Below are positions 25,884 to 35,100 of a DNA stretch of 50,952 nucleotides, one piece after another. Source of the DNA: JACKFB01 sp041389525 (GTDB taxonomy: Bacteria; Myxococcota_A; UBA9042; PHBI01; JACKFB01). A program made the translations under genes and the position numbers. The notes under the pieces were generated by a model. It did not search any database, had not been told where the DNA came from, and saw only the letters and a list, made by a program, of their open reading frames with translations. Position 1 is the first letter of the stretch, and every line of letters starts with the position of its first letter. The stretch is from contig JAWKRR010000053.1 of the NCBI GenBank assembly GCA_041389525.1, forward strand, positions 1 through 50,952, written 5' to 3'.

Positions 25884-26801
25884 GTGGAGCGAGCTGTGAC
25901 GACGTCGCCGCCTTCGGATCTCCGGGCTGGGCTGAGGTCCCAGGTCCCGGGTTCGGCCCTCCCGCGCTGGGCCGCGGCGGCCACCGCGCTCGCCCTGCTG
26001 CAGCTCGGCGCCTGCCGCTCCAGCGAGGGCGCCCACACCGACCCGCCCGTCTCCGACGCCCGCTGCACCCCCGGCGCCGCCGGCTGCGTCTGCGCAAACG
26101 ACACCGAGTGCCATGACGGCAGCGCCTGCTTCTACGGCGTCTGCTTCGCCACCCCCGACCAGCGCCCCGACAGCTACTACTACTCCCAGCAGAACCTGGA
26201 CGACGAGACGACCATCAACGCGCTGGTCCAGTCCCAGGTGGCCATCGCCGACGGCGCCCACGTCGCCGATATCGGCGCCGGTGCCGGCTTCTACACGATC
26301 CACGCCGCCCGCAAGGTCGGCCCCAGCGGCAAGGTCTACGCGACCGACATCGACCAGGGCCGCCTCGACTCCATCGCCGCCATGGTCGCCAAGCTGCCCG
26401 ACGGCGCCGACCTGAAGCCGCGCATCGAGCTGCGCCTGGTCCGCGAGATGACGGCCACCGCGCTCGAGGACCTGCCGCCGGCCTCCCTCGACCTCATCGT
26501 CATGCTGCGCGTGCTGACCTTCCGCCCCGAAGCGCGCGCCGACGACCTCGCCTACCTGCGCAGCATCGCCACCCTGGTCAAACCCGGCGGCCGCTTCGTC
26601 TACCACATGGACTGGGTCCCCGAGTCCGGCTACCGCGCGCACCTCGAGGCGCTCTTCCGAGACGCCGGTTTCTCAGGCGCCACCGAAGAGATCGCGATGC
26701 CCGCCCACATCCCGGAGACCACCGACACCTTCGACTGGTCCCTCGTGGCGCGCCCGAAGATCACGCTGCGCCGTGGCTTCATCCTCGTGTTTACCCGCTG
26801 A
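25884..26801 (+). CDS. lipoprotein-anchored SAM-dependent methyltransferase-like protein
   Basis: The 305-residue frame starts at GTG 25884 (or GTG 25896) and has a hydrophobic stretch ending in the lipobox LGAC (C44). A short Cys-rich patch follows (CTPGAAGCVC, ECHDGSACF), and then a full class I methyltransferase fold: HVADIGAGAGFYTIHAA (motif I), YATDIDQGRL (acidic loop), SLDLIVMLRVLTF (motif IV region). The domain is complete, yet the N-terminus predicts export, where SAM is not expected. Either the enzyme has another ligand or substrate in the periplasm, or the signal is not functional. The mature domain is preceded by the same sort of Cys-rich linker as other surface lipoproteins here. 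Confidence 0.78.
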   Translation: MERAVTTSPPSDLRAGLRSQVPGSALPRWAAAATALALLQLGACRSSEGAHTDPPVSDARCTPGAAGCVCANDTECHDGSACFYGVCFATPDQRPDSYYYSQQNLDDETTINALVQSQVAIADGAHVADIGAGAGFYTIHAARKVGPSGKVYATDIDQGRLDSIAAMVAKLPDGADLKPRIELRLVREMTATALEDLPPASLDLIVMLRVLTFRPEARADDLAYLRSIATLVKPGGRFVYHMDWVPESGYRAHLEALFRDAGFSGATEEIAMPAHIPETTDTFDWSLVARPKITLRRGFILVFTR

Positions 26802-26985
26802 CCGTCGCCAACGGTTACTCGGGCGAAACCCGCGGGAAACATGGCAGCGGTAGCTAAGGGGCAGCGGTTGGGAGCGCGGCGGTCGTCGCGAGCCCAGCCC
26901 CGTCATCCGCAACCGCGGTTCACCCCGTGATGAAAGACCCCCGGCGACCACACACCGTGGCCGGGCCTCACTCTTAGGAGTCTCC

Positions 26986-27993
26986 ATGCGCGTTCGCACG
27001 TCTCGCCTTCTCACAGCCGTCCTGCTCGCCGCGATCCCCGCGTCCGCGTCGGCCGACGAGGGCGCGCCCAAGGTCGTCGAGCTCTCAGGCTTCGTCGACA
27101 CCTCGATCTTCATCCCTCTCACCGGGTTCGCCGACGACTCCGACTCGGTCACGTTCGGGCTGGACCAGGTCGAGCTGGATATCATCGTGAAGCCCGCCGA
27201 CGGGCTGACCCTGCGCACGGACCTGAACTGGATGCCGAACGTAGACGTGCTCGGCGACATCGACCTCAGCGCGCCTTCGCTCTACGCCTTCGACAACATC
27301 GTCGAGCAGGGCTACGCCAAGTACATCTTCGGCGGCGGCGACCGCGGCTTCTTCTTTCAGGCCGGCAAGAAGAACGCGCCGGTGGGCACCGAGGCCCTCG
27401 ACGCCCCGGACATGTTCCAGTTCAGCCACAGCCTGCTCTTCGACAACGCCGCGCCGTCCAACCTCACCGGCTTCTTCCTGGGCTTCGACCACGGCGGCGC
27501 CGGCTTCGGCGGCCAGATCTGGATGAGCAACGCCTGGGACTCGTCGACGACGCCGGGCAACCCCAGCTTCGGCGGCCGCGCCGAGTACGCCTTCGAGAGC
27601 GCCGGCGTCGGCCTCTCGACCAGCATCGGCCCGGTCCGCAACGATGACATCTTCTTCATGGTGGACGTCGACGCCAACGTGAAGGCCGGCATCTTCACCG
27701 GTCTGCTCAACGTCAACGTCGCTGGCGTCGGCGGCGAGGTCGGCTACGGCGTGTCGGCCGTCGGCAACGTGGCCATCGGCGACTCCATGTCGGCTACGGC
27801 GCGCGTCAGCTACCTGGACCGCGAGAAGCTCGGCGCCGGCGAGGGCACCCCCTACAAGGGCATCGAGGCCACGGCCGCCTACCTCTTCACCTTCACCGAC
27901 CACTTCGGCGGCCTCGTCGAGGTGCGCCTGGACAAGCCCGACGGCGTCGACCCCATGGTCGGAGCGGCCTTCGAGGCCACGGCGACCTTCTAA
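26986..27993 (+). CDS. outer-membrane beta-barrel porin (BBP2-like)
   Basis: The 335-residue protein has a signal peptide (MRVRTSRLLTAVLLAAIPASASA). It continues as alternating hydrophobic/polar beta strands, starting VVELSGFVDTSIFIPL and closing with Phe (FEATATF), the usual terminal residue for BAM recognition. The pattern LSGFVDT ... QVELDIIVKP ... resembles the bbp2/OmpL-like porin families. It is a likely small-solute channel; no substrate can be named. A strong inverted repeat terminator follows at 28034-28069. Upstream 26802-26985 holds no gene. Confidence 0.85.
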   Translation: MRVRTSRLLTAVLLAAIPASASADEGAPKVVELSGFVDTSIFIPLTGFADDSDSVTFGLDQVELDIIVKPADGLTLRTDLNWMPNVDVLGDIDLSAPSLYAFDNIVEQGYAKYIFGGGDRGFFFQAGKKNAPVGTEALDAPDMFQFSHSLLFDNAAPSNLTGFFLGFDHGGAGFGGQIWMSNAWDSSTTPGNPSFGGRAEYAFESAGVGLSTSIGPVRNDDIFFMVDVDANVKAGIFTGLLNVNVAGVGGEVGYGVSAVGNVAIGDSMSATARVSYLDREKLGAGEGTPYKGIEATAAYLFTFTDHFGGLVEVRLDKPDGVDPMVGAAFEATATF

Positions 27994-28033
27994 GCCGAGC
28001 CGGCTTCGCAGCCAGATTTGGTCCTGACTTTAG

Positions 28034-28069
28034 CGGCAGGATCTCGAGCGCCAGCCCGAGATCCTGCCG
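28034..28069. terminator. strong hairpin after the porin gene
   Basis: CGGCAGGATCTCG (28034-28046) and its perfect complement CGAGATCCTGCCG (28057-28069) enclose a 10-nt loop AGCGCCAGCC. A 13-bp GC-rich stem followed by TTCTCATTT fits a Rho-independent terminator for the porin. Part of the loop and the right arm make the word GCGCCAGCCCGAGATC, a dispersed repeat in this window. Confidence 0.75.
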
Positions 28070-28107
28070 TTCTCATTTGGGGTCGAGTCGGCGGAGTGCG
28101 GAGTGGG

Positions 28108-28330
28108 TTTTTGCCACCGAGGCTCGGAGGGGTTGGGGAGAGGACGGGGCTGGCTTGGGAGGCTTTGGCGGGTTGCTGGGCTGGCTTTTTGCCACGGAGG
28201 CACGGAGGGGTTGGGGAGAGGACGGGGCTGGCTTGGGAGGCCTTGGCGGGTTGCTGGGCTGGCTTTTTTGCCACGGAGGCACGAAGGCACGGAGGGCTGG
28301 AGAGGGGCCTGATGCGTGTCCGTCACCAGG
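28108..28330. repeat. 78-bp tandem repeat, two copies plus a partial third
   Basis: Copy 1 is 28108-28185 and copy 2 is 28186-28263; each begins with TTTTTGCCAC and ends TTGCTGGGCTGGC, and they differ at only a few bases. A third, shortened copy starts at 28264 and fades into CACGGAGGCTGGAGAGG-type sequence. Fragments of the same family recur at 29190-29300 and 29438-29520. No coding function is seen. Confidence 0.85.
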
Positions 28331-28360
28331 GCCTAGTGCGTGCCTGACACCACCGCCCCG

Positions 28361-28389
28361 GTAAGTGCGTAGGGTGGGTGCCTGACACC
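28361..28389. repeat. REP-like 29-bp core, copy 1
   Basis: The 29-bp core starting GTAAGTGCGTAGGG and ending GTGCCTGACACC sits just downstream of the VapC stop. Its GGTGCCTGACACC end is an imperfect palindrome. A related half-unit precedes it at about 28333-28358. Six more copies lie at 29320-29743, on the other side of the toxin-antitoxin pair. Confidence 0.8.
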
Positions 28390-28403
28390 ACCGGTCTCGC
28401 CGG

Positions 28404-28835
28404 TCAGGCGGGGATCTGCTCGCACAGGTCGGGGCCAGCGCCGCGGATGGCATCAGGGGCGAGGCGCCGGTCAAACGTGGCGAGGCGAAGCTCGTGCCGG
28501 AACGCGAGCCCCATGAGGTAGACGTCCGTGACCTGCCTGCTCGTGGTGATGAAGCGCGGGTCGAAGAGCGTGTCGTCCACCAGACTCACGTCGTCTGTGA
28601 TCGGGCGATGGTCGGGGTGGTTGACCAGCGCTCGCAGCGCGGCGAGGACCTCCGGCACGGTGGCGTCCACCGTGGGGTAGGCGGGCTGAGAGAGGATCCT
28701 GACGAACGCGTTCTGCGTGAGCGGGCAGGTGCACCAGCGCACGCCCGGACGGAGCCACGCGTGGGCCGCGTCGTGGTTGATGTGCGCGCCGTCGACCAGC
28801 GCGATCAGCACGTTCACGTCGAGCAGGAAGCTCAC
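28404..28835 (-). CDS. VapC-type PIN-domain toxin
   Basis: The 143-residue protein fits a PIN ribonuclease toxin: MSFLLDVNVLIALVDG (D6) at the start, TCPLTQNAFVRILSQPAY in the middle, a TDVYLMGLA segment with the second Asp, and LATFDRRL near the end. It is expected to cut RNA when not bound by its antitoxin. It begins inside the stop of the antitoxin (4-bp overlap, 28832-28835), the usual translational coupling of vapBC. The pair lies within a repeat island, a common sign of mobility. Confidence 0.88.
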   Translation of the reverse strand: MSFLLDVNVLIALVDGAHINHDAAHAWLRPGVRWCTCPLTQNAFVRILSQPAYPTVDATVPEVLAALRALVNHPDHRPITDDVSLVDDTLFDPRFITTSRQVTDVYLMGLAFRHELRLATFDRRLAPDAIRGAGPDLCEQIPA

Positions 28836-29062
28836 GCCTCGTCGCCATCCCGCAGCCGGTTGACCAGCTCGAGGGTCGCTGGCGGGCTCTCCGCATTGGG
28901 CGTGAATACGGGCAGCCCATTGCGCACGCTGCGCGCCTCGTCGCGCACAAGCGCCCGCGCCAGGAGGTCAGAGACCACGCGCCCCATCGACTCACCTCGC
29001 TGCGCCGCCAGGCTCTTCACCGCGCGCAGGATGGGGTCGTCGATGTCTACGGTCGTCCGCAT
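28832..29062 (-). CDS. VapB-type ribbon-helix-helix antitoxin
   Basis: The 76-residue antitoxin starts at ATG 29062 with MRTTVDIDDPILRAVKSLAA, a ribbon-helix-helix DNA-binding pattern, and a C-terminal flexible tail (FTPNAESPPATLELV) that should wrap around the toxin. No ribosome-binding site precedes the ATG. A TTGACA-like box and direct-repeat operators sit close by, so the transcript may be nearly leaderless. An upstream in-frame ATG at 29137 would run through the operators and is unlikely. Confidence 0.85.
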   Translation of the reverse strand: MRTTVDIDDPILRAVKSLAAQRGESMGRVVSDLLARALVRDEARSVRNGLPVFTPNAESPPATLELVNRLRDGDEA

Positions 29063-29081
29063 GCTCGAACGATTGCGCTGT

Positions 29082-29111
29082 GATGCGGTGATGTCAAGAT
29101 GTGGTGATGTC
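29082..29111 (-). promoter_or_regulatory. direct-repeat operator and promoter of the vapBC operon
   Basis: GATGCGGTGATGTC (29082-29095) and GATGTGGTGATGTC (29098-29111) differ at one of 14 bases and are 16 nt apart. They lie 20-50 nt upstream of the antitoxin start. The minus strand contains TTGACA (29092-29097), a possible -35 box, inside the repeats. This is the layout expected for autorepression by the ribbon-helix-helix protein. Confidence 0.6.
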
Positions 29112-29319
29112 GTAGAGTGGGTGTCTATCGCCGCCAACCAGGAGCTGTTCTAGCTGGGCCCCAGGATCGGTTCCCTTGCGGGGGTGGTTGGCTTGGAGGG
29201 CTTTGGCGGGTTGTTTGGCTGGCTTTTTGCCACGGAGGCACGGAGGCACGGAGGGTTGGACAGGGGCCTGATGCGTGCCCGTCACCAGTGCCTAGTGGGT
29301 GCCTGAGACCACAGGTCCT

Positions 29320-29743
29320 GTAAGTGCGTAGGGTGGGTGCCTGACACCACCGGTCATGACCACCGGTCCCGTAAGTGCGTAGGGTGGGTGCCTGACACCG
29401 CAGGTTCCTGCGGCTCCGCAGGTTCCTGCGGCTCGACCCTTTTTTGCCACGGGGCACGGAGGCACGGAGGCTGGAGAGGGGCCTGATGCGTGTCCGTCGC
29501 CAGTGCCGGTGGGCCTGACCTGCCCCCGTAAGTGCGTAGAGGGTGGGTGCCTGACACCACCGGTTGGGCCTAGTGCGTGCCTGAGACCACCGCCCCTGTA
29601 AGTGCGTAGGGTGGGTGCCTGACACCACCGGTCCCCCGCCACCGGTCCCCCGTAAGTGCGTAGGGTGGGTGCCTGACACCGCCGGCCTAAGGCGTGCCTG
29701 ACACCACCGCCCCCGTAAGTGCGTAGGGTGGGTGCCTGACACC
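29320..29743. repeat. REP-like repeat cluster, six cores
   Basis: Cores of the 29-bp repeat occur at 29320-29348, 29371-29399, 29528-29558 (2-bp insertion), 29598-29626, 29652-29680 and 29715-29743. Several are preceded by a related half-unit of the type CTAGTGCGTGCCTGACACCA, making a ~65-bp composite. Spacing varies from 22 to about 128 nt, so this is not a CRISPR array. The GGTGCCTGACACC end can form a short hairpin, as in REP elements mobilised by RAYT transposases; no such gene is in the window. Confidence 0.85.
29399..29434. repeat. 18-bp direct repeat, two copies
   Basis: CGCAGGTTCCTGCGGCTC occurs twice head to tail at 29399-29416 and 29417-29434. Each copy contains the small palindrome CGCAGGTTCCTGCG. 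It is embedded in the REP cluster. Confidence 0.8.
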
Positions 29744-30133
29744 ACCGGTCCTTTGCAGCGGTGCTTGATGGACAACTCGGGCCCACCCGAGTGAACGAGC
29801 CGCAGTCAGGCCTGCCCTGCGTGGCCCGGCCCCGCATACTCGTTCAGCGTCGGGGTGTGGATCCGCCATTGAGCTGGGAGCGGACAATAGGGTCGGGTCC
29901 GGACTTAGCGACTTGGCGCTCCCTCTCTCCCCACATACACGGGTCAGCTTCCCTCGTTCCTGTTGCAGGGCGCGTTCGCTGCGAGGAATCGACGTCGGAA
30001 CGAAAACAGCCGGCGCGCCGGTCGTCCGGCGCATGCATGAGAGCGTCGGGGGCTCAAGCGCCAGCCCGAGATCTGGCTGCTTCCTTTGCATGGCGGCGGC
30101 GCAATCGCTTGCCGAGCGGCCGGCGGCGGCTGG

Positions 30134-32164
30134 CTACTGCGTGACATACGGCCTTGCCTGCACGATGTGCAGGGTCTCGCCCTGGAACAGCCACTCGATG
30201 TCCAGGGCCGTGGCTTCGGGGAAGATGGCGACTAGGCGTTCGCAGACGGTTCCTAGGGTTTTGACGCGCGATTCGGTGAGGACTGGCGTGCCTAGGGCGG
30301 GGGCCGGGACCTCTTTGACGCCGCCGTGGTCGTCGAAGACCAGCATGGTGCCCTCGTCGGAGCGGGAGAGGACGCGCATGCGGCCGGTCTTGGTGTTGTA
30401 GAGGATCTGCTCGGGCATCTTGCGGCCGTCGACGACGCGGATACCCAGGCCGCTCTTGGCGTTGATGGTGTAGATGGTGTTCGGGCGGGTGTCGTAGATG
30501 TTGGTGGTGACCAGCACGCCGGCCGCCGTGGCGTCGACGCCCTGCTGGACGAGGATGGCGCCGTAGACCTGGTTGTGGTCGATGCCGAAGTGCTCGCGCT
30601 CCTCGTAGCCGCGGACGTTCCAGACGCTGGCCCACACCGCGCGGATGGCGTCGGCCATGGCCTCGCGTCCGCGCACGTTGGGGATGGTGTCGTAGAGGCC
30701 GGCGCCGTTGAAGCCGGGCAGGTCCTCGGCGTTCGTCGAGCTGCGCACGAAGGCGCCGCGCTTGGAAAAACCCAGCTCGCGTATGCGCTTTTCGACCGCC
30801 GTCAGCAGCTTCTTGTCCAAGGGCGCGCCCGCGATGGCCTTTCGGAGCGACTCGAGCTCGCGCCACCGGTACTCGGCGTCCTCGCGGAAGCGGGTGTCTT
30901 CCAGCATCTTCCGCACGCGCTGGTCGAGGCCGGAGCGTCGCATGTGCTCGGCGTAGTACGAGATCGGGATGCCGAAGCCGGGCGGGACGTTGGCGCCCTC
31001 GACCTTCAGCGAGACCATCTCGCCCAGGTTGGCCGACTTGGCGCCGAAGGCTCGCACGCGGTCTTTTCGCAGCTCGCTCAACGACAGCAGGCGCTTCTCG
31101 GCCAGATCGGGCTCCGGCAGCGTCACCCGCTCGACCTTCGCCTTCCCAGACTCCCACTTCGCGACCTCCTCCGGCGTGGCGTCGCGCACCGTGTAGCCGT
31201 CCGCCCGCGCCTGGAAGTACACGATGTGGCCGTCGAGGTGGCGGAAGAGGTTCGCCGCGTCGAGCACGCCCGCGTGAGGGATCCCCCAGGCCTTGGCCCG
31301 CAGCGCGACGTGGGACAGCGGCGTCGAGAACTGCTGCGAGATGACGCCCGACACCACCGTCAGGTACGGGATCGCCTCGTTGAGCACGAGGATCTCGTCG
31401 GCCGCGAAGCTGAGCTTCGACAGCAGCGAGTCGTCGATGTCGTCGATGACGCGCAAGCGACCGACCCGCTCGCCCTCGGTGAAGATCTGGTAGCTCGACT
31501 GGGCGTAGATCTGCTCGTTCGTGATGACCGGGACGCCCTTGACCAGCTTGGACACGGCGGTGTGGTGCGGCGAGTCGGGGCGGAACTTCACGCGGTCGCC
31601 GGCGAAGAAGGTCCCGCGCAGCTTCTGGTAAGCCAGCTCGACGTGCTTCGGCGTCATCCGGTCGCCCTCCCAGAAGGCGAAGGTCCACTCGTCCTGCAGC
31701 AGGTGGTGGGCCAGATAGCCGAAGATGTAGCTGGGTTTCTCCTCCTCGTAGTTGGCGATGAGCTCGGCCAGGGCCTCGGGCGTGGGGTCGGTCTTCAAGA
31801 GCGCGCCGAAGACGAAGTCGGCGTGCATCGGGAAGATGTTCACGTCGAAGTACCAGATCTCATTGGTCTTCAGGTTGATGAGGAACTTCGAGAAGCGCTC
31901 GCTCGCCACCTGGTCGGAGTAGCGGAGGTAGGCCTCGGGGCTGTCGAGTCTGGGCGTCCAGACCTTGGTTTGCGCGCCTTGGTCGGCGGCGTCGGCGGCC
32001 TCGCGCTCCTGGGCGGCTCGGGCGCCGTCGGTGGACGCCTTGGGCTGCTCTTTGGCAGGCGCGGGATCGCCGTCTCCGCGCACGATCTCGGTCTGGCCTG
32101 CGCAGCCGGGAGCGAGCCCGAGGACCACGCAAATCGTCAGAAAAAACCTGGTCAAACCGCTCAT
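30134..32164 (-). CDS. lipoprotein with swivelling-His and ATP-grasp domains (glucan,water-dikinase-like)
   Basis: The 676-residue product starts MSGLTRFFLTICVVLGLAPGC with lipobox APGC (C21), then a charged Ala/Gln linker. After ~180 residues of unknown helical sequence comes a phosphohistidine swivelling domain with PLSHVALRAKAWGIPHAG (H285). Next is a PPDK/PEP-synthase-type nucleotide-binding domain: FGAKSANLGEM, FVRSSTNAEDLPGFNGAGLY (R474 region) and closing DIEWLFQGETLHIVQARPYV. The order His domain then ATP-binding domain is that of glucan,water dikinases, not of PPDK. These transfer phosphate from ATP to a glycan via phosphohistidine. An ATP-using enzyme outside the cytoplasm is unexpected. 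It overlaps the transporter-like gene by 4 bp. Confidence 0.82.
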   Translation of the reverse strand: MSGLTRFFLTICVVLGLAPGCAGQTEIVRGDGDPAPAKEQPKASTDGARAAQEREAADAADQGAQTKVWTPRLDSPEAYLRYSDQVASERFSKFLINLKTNEIWYFDVNIFPMHADFVFGALLKTDPTPEALAELIANYEEEKPSYIFGYLAHHLLQDEWTFAFWEGDRMTPKHVELAYQKLRGTFFAGDRVKFRPDSPHHTAVSKLVKGVPVITNEQIYAQSSYQIFTEGERVGRLRVIDDIDDSLLSKLSFAADEILVLNEAIPYLTVVSGVISQQFSTPLSHVALRAKAWGIPHAGVLDAANLFRHLDGHIVYFQARADGYTVRDATPEEVAKWESGKAKVERVTLPEPDLAEKRLLSLSELRKDRVRAFGAKSANLGEMVSLKVEGANVPPGFGIPISYYAEHMRRSGLDQRVRKMLEDTRFREDAEYRWRELESLRKAIAGAPLDKKLLTAVEKRIRELGFSKRGAFVRSSTNAEDLPGFNGAGLYDTIPNVRGREAMADAIRAVWASVWNVRGYEEREHFGIDHNQVYGAILVQQGVDATAAGVLVTTNIYDTRPNTIYTINAKSGLGIRVVDGRKMPEQILYNTKTGRMRVLSRSDEGTMLVFDDHGGVKEVPAPALGTPVLTESRVKTLGTVCERLVAIFPEATALDIEWLFQGETLHIVQARPYVTQ

Positions 32165-35100
32165 GCCTGGCCCCCCAAGACGCCGCGCATCCGCCGCGTC
32201 AGCACACGGATCACGCCGCGGCTCAGCCCGGGCGCGATATCCAACATGTTGTCGAAGTCGTCGCGATGTATCAGCAGCAGCTCGGTGTCCTCGATGGCCC
32301 GGGCCGCCGCACTGCGCGGGCCGTCGTCGAGGATCGCCATCTCGCCGAAGCACTCGCGGCGCCCAAGCTCGGCCACGGTGCGCCCATCGTGCTCGATCGC
32401 GACGCGGCCTTCGAGGATGAGGAAGAGCTCGAAGCCCTGCTGGCCCTCCTCGAAGATGACCGTGTCGGCCTCCACCGCGCGCCGGCGGGCGACCTGGGCC
32501 AGGGGCAGGAGCTGGTCGGCGGCGATGGCGTCGAAGAGCGGTACGTCGCGCAGCAGCAGCACCCGGTTCATCATCTCGTCGTGGGTGGTCTCGTCCAAAG
32601 TGCGCCTCCGAGGCTTCGGGTCGGCGTCCACGCGGGATTCGCGCAGCGCGTGGGCGTAGAGCTCGCAGAGCAGGCCGTCGCGAGGTTCCAGCAGGACCGT
32701 GCCGGCGTCGACGTCGCGGTCGCTGTCGTGGATGCGCTCGAGGGCTGAGCGAAAGGTCGGGATGGCCATCAGCGACTGGCTGGCGGTGTAGGAGCGGCCG
32801 TGGGTGTGCTCGGACGCCTCGAAATACGTGATGACGACTCGCAGCTCGGGGGCGGTGATGGTGGCGTCGAGCAGCTCGAGCGCGTTGGAGCGGGCGCGCG
32901 GGTCGGGATCTCGGTGCTTGAGGCGGGCCTGCTCGACCGCGGCGCCGTAGAGGACGCCAAGGAGCTGGAAGACGACGGTCTCGGTGAACGCGCGGCGGAG
33001 CGCGACTTCGCTGCGCAGCGGGACGACGTGGGGCGGGGCGGTGGACTTCAGGTGGGAGTCGACCAGGGCGTAGCGGATGAGGTCGTCGACGTGCTCGATG
33101 ACCGCGGCGGCGATGGGCGCGCCGTCGATGGGCGGGGCGCCGGGGCGGCTGACGAGGTGCCAGAGCGCGCGGGCGGCTTGGGCGCGGAGCGGCGGGAGGG
33201 GGTCTGAGACGAAGGAGGCGACGAGGGCGGCGGCGGCGGGGGTCTCGAGGCGCTGGGCGAGCTGGAGCAGGCGGATGCGGCGCGAGGGGTGGTTGGGGGC
33301 GGCGGCGTTGAGGCGCTCTTGGAGCGAGGCGAGGACGAGCTTCGGGGGGAGGCGGCCGAGGGCCGTGAGGGCGACGGTGCGCGTGTTGGGGGACTCGAGG
33401 GCGTCGAGGAGCAGCGGCACGTGCTCGGGGATGGAGAGCTGGACAAAGATGTCGAGGGCGAGGCGGCGCAGCTCGGGCTCGTCGGAGCTGAGGAAGCGGG
33501 GCAGCTCGTCGACGAGGTCGAGGTAGCGGCCTGGGAGCTGGGCGGACTCGGGGGCGTCGGGGAGGGCGCCGGCGTCGAGGGCGTCGGAGTGGGCCTGGGG
33601 CTCGGGGTCGTTGATGTCGGCCAGGCCGCTGCGGACGCGGATTCGGGTGCGGAGGCGCTCGCGGGTCTGGGGGTCGGGGGCGCCGCCGCGCAGCCACATG
33701 AAGGCGCGGCTTTGGACGGCGGGGTCGGGGTGGTCGGTGAGGCCCTCGACGGTGGGGAGGAACTCGGAGAACTCGCGGGGCAGCACGCGCAGCGCGGCGC
33801 AGAGGACCGGGGTGGGGCGGTCGGCGTGGAGCAGGGGGGCGAGGGCGTGGCGGACGGGGAGGAGGTCGGTGCGGGCGAGGGTGTCCAGCGCGCTGACCAC
33901 CGTGGCGACGTCGGGGGAGGCGAGCATGGGGGTGAGCTCGTCGGCGCGGACTGGGACGTCGAAGTCGCGGACCATGGTGAGGCCGTGCTGAACGGCGTCG
34001 GGGTCGCCGGAGCGGAGCAGGGTGCGGACGGCGCTGAGGGCGGCGTCGCCGGCCCAGCTTGGGACGGCGGGCTCGCGGGCGAGGTGGCGGGCGCCGAGGG
34101 CGTCGAGCAGGGCGCGGGTGTAGGCGGGGCCGACGCGGAGGCTGACGATGACGGCGATGCCGGCGACGATGAGGAGGAGGGGGGCGAGGGAGACGTAGTC
34201 GGAGAGGGCGTCGCCGGCGAAGAGGAGCGGGACGCCGACGCCGATGACGGCGAGGCGGTTGATGACGCCGAAGAGGAGGAAGCGGGCGGGGTCGGCGTCT
34301 TGTTGGGGGATGGGCATGGTGGCGGCTTGGAAGGCCTGGCGACCGACGCCGAAGTCGGCGACGCGCTCGGACAGCGAGGTGGCGACGATGGCCCAGAAGA
34401 TGGCGGCGGGGATGAAGGTCGAGAGCAGCAGGGTGGTGGCGCTGCCGACGACGAGGACGAGGGAGCCGACGCTGGCGGCGAGGCCGACGCCTCCGAGGCG
34501 GTGCAGGGGGCCGGCGCCGAGGAGCGCGACGAAGACCGTCGCGAGGTTGGCGGCGAGGTAGTAGTAGCCGAGGAATCCGGCCATGGCGTCGGCTTCGTAG
34601 GCGTGCTTCATGGCGCTGGAGAGCTGGAAGTCCATGACCACGGAGGCGGCCTGGGCGAAGAAGGCCAGGGCGGCGAGGACGCGGAGCAGCGGGGTGCGGC
34701 GGAGGACGGCGAGGGCGTCGCCGATTCGGCCGAGGCGGCTTGGGGAGTCGTGGGGGCGGGTTTGCGCGCGTGAGGGCGGGGCGGCGTCGACCAGGGGCGG
34801 GACGCGGGAGCTGTGGACGCGGAGGACCGCGAGGGCGAGGAGGGCGGCCGACGCGTAGAGCAAGAGCGAGAGGCTGCCGACGGCCAGGACGGCGTTGGTG
34901 AGGGCGCCACCGGCGGCGGCGCCGAGGGTGGCGACGGCGGAGAGCATCGGGAAGAGGCGGCGGGCCTGGCGGGTGGGCATCAGGGTGGATGACCACGACC
35001 AGGACTGGATGATGACGAGGCTGCCGACGGCGGCGGTCCAGGCGTAGATCGCGAGGGAGAAACGGCCGGGGGCGAGGCCGGTGAGCACGCCGATGGCGAC

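Larger units (their letters stand above)
29112..30133. other. non-coding repeat-rich stretch
   Basis: About 1 kb without a convincing gene. From 29190 to 29750 it consists of decayed copies of the 78-bp family and REP-like units; the following ~380 bases hold only short frames. A single copy of GCGCCAGCCCGAGATC lies at about 30058-30073, close to the end of the dikinase-like gene. Confidence 0.7.

Noticed and set aside
29320..29743. Possible CRISPR array
   Set aside because: Spacing between the 29-bp cores varies from 22 to about 128 nt, the intervening sequences are themselves repetitive, and no cas gene is present.
33289..34773. Plus-strand 494-codon Gly/Glu-rich frame
   Set aside because: Shadow of the HEAT/transporter gene; no domain and no ribosome-binding site.
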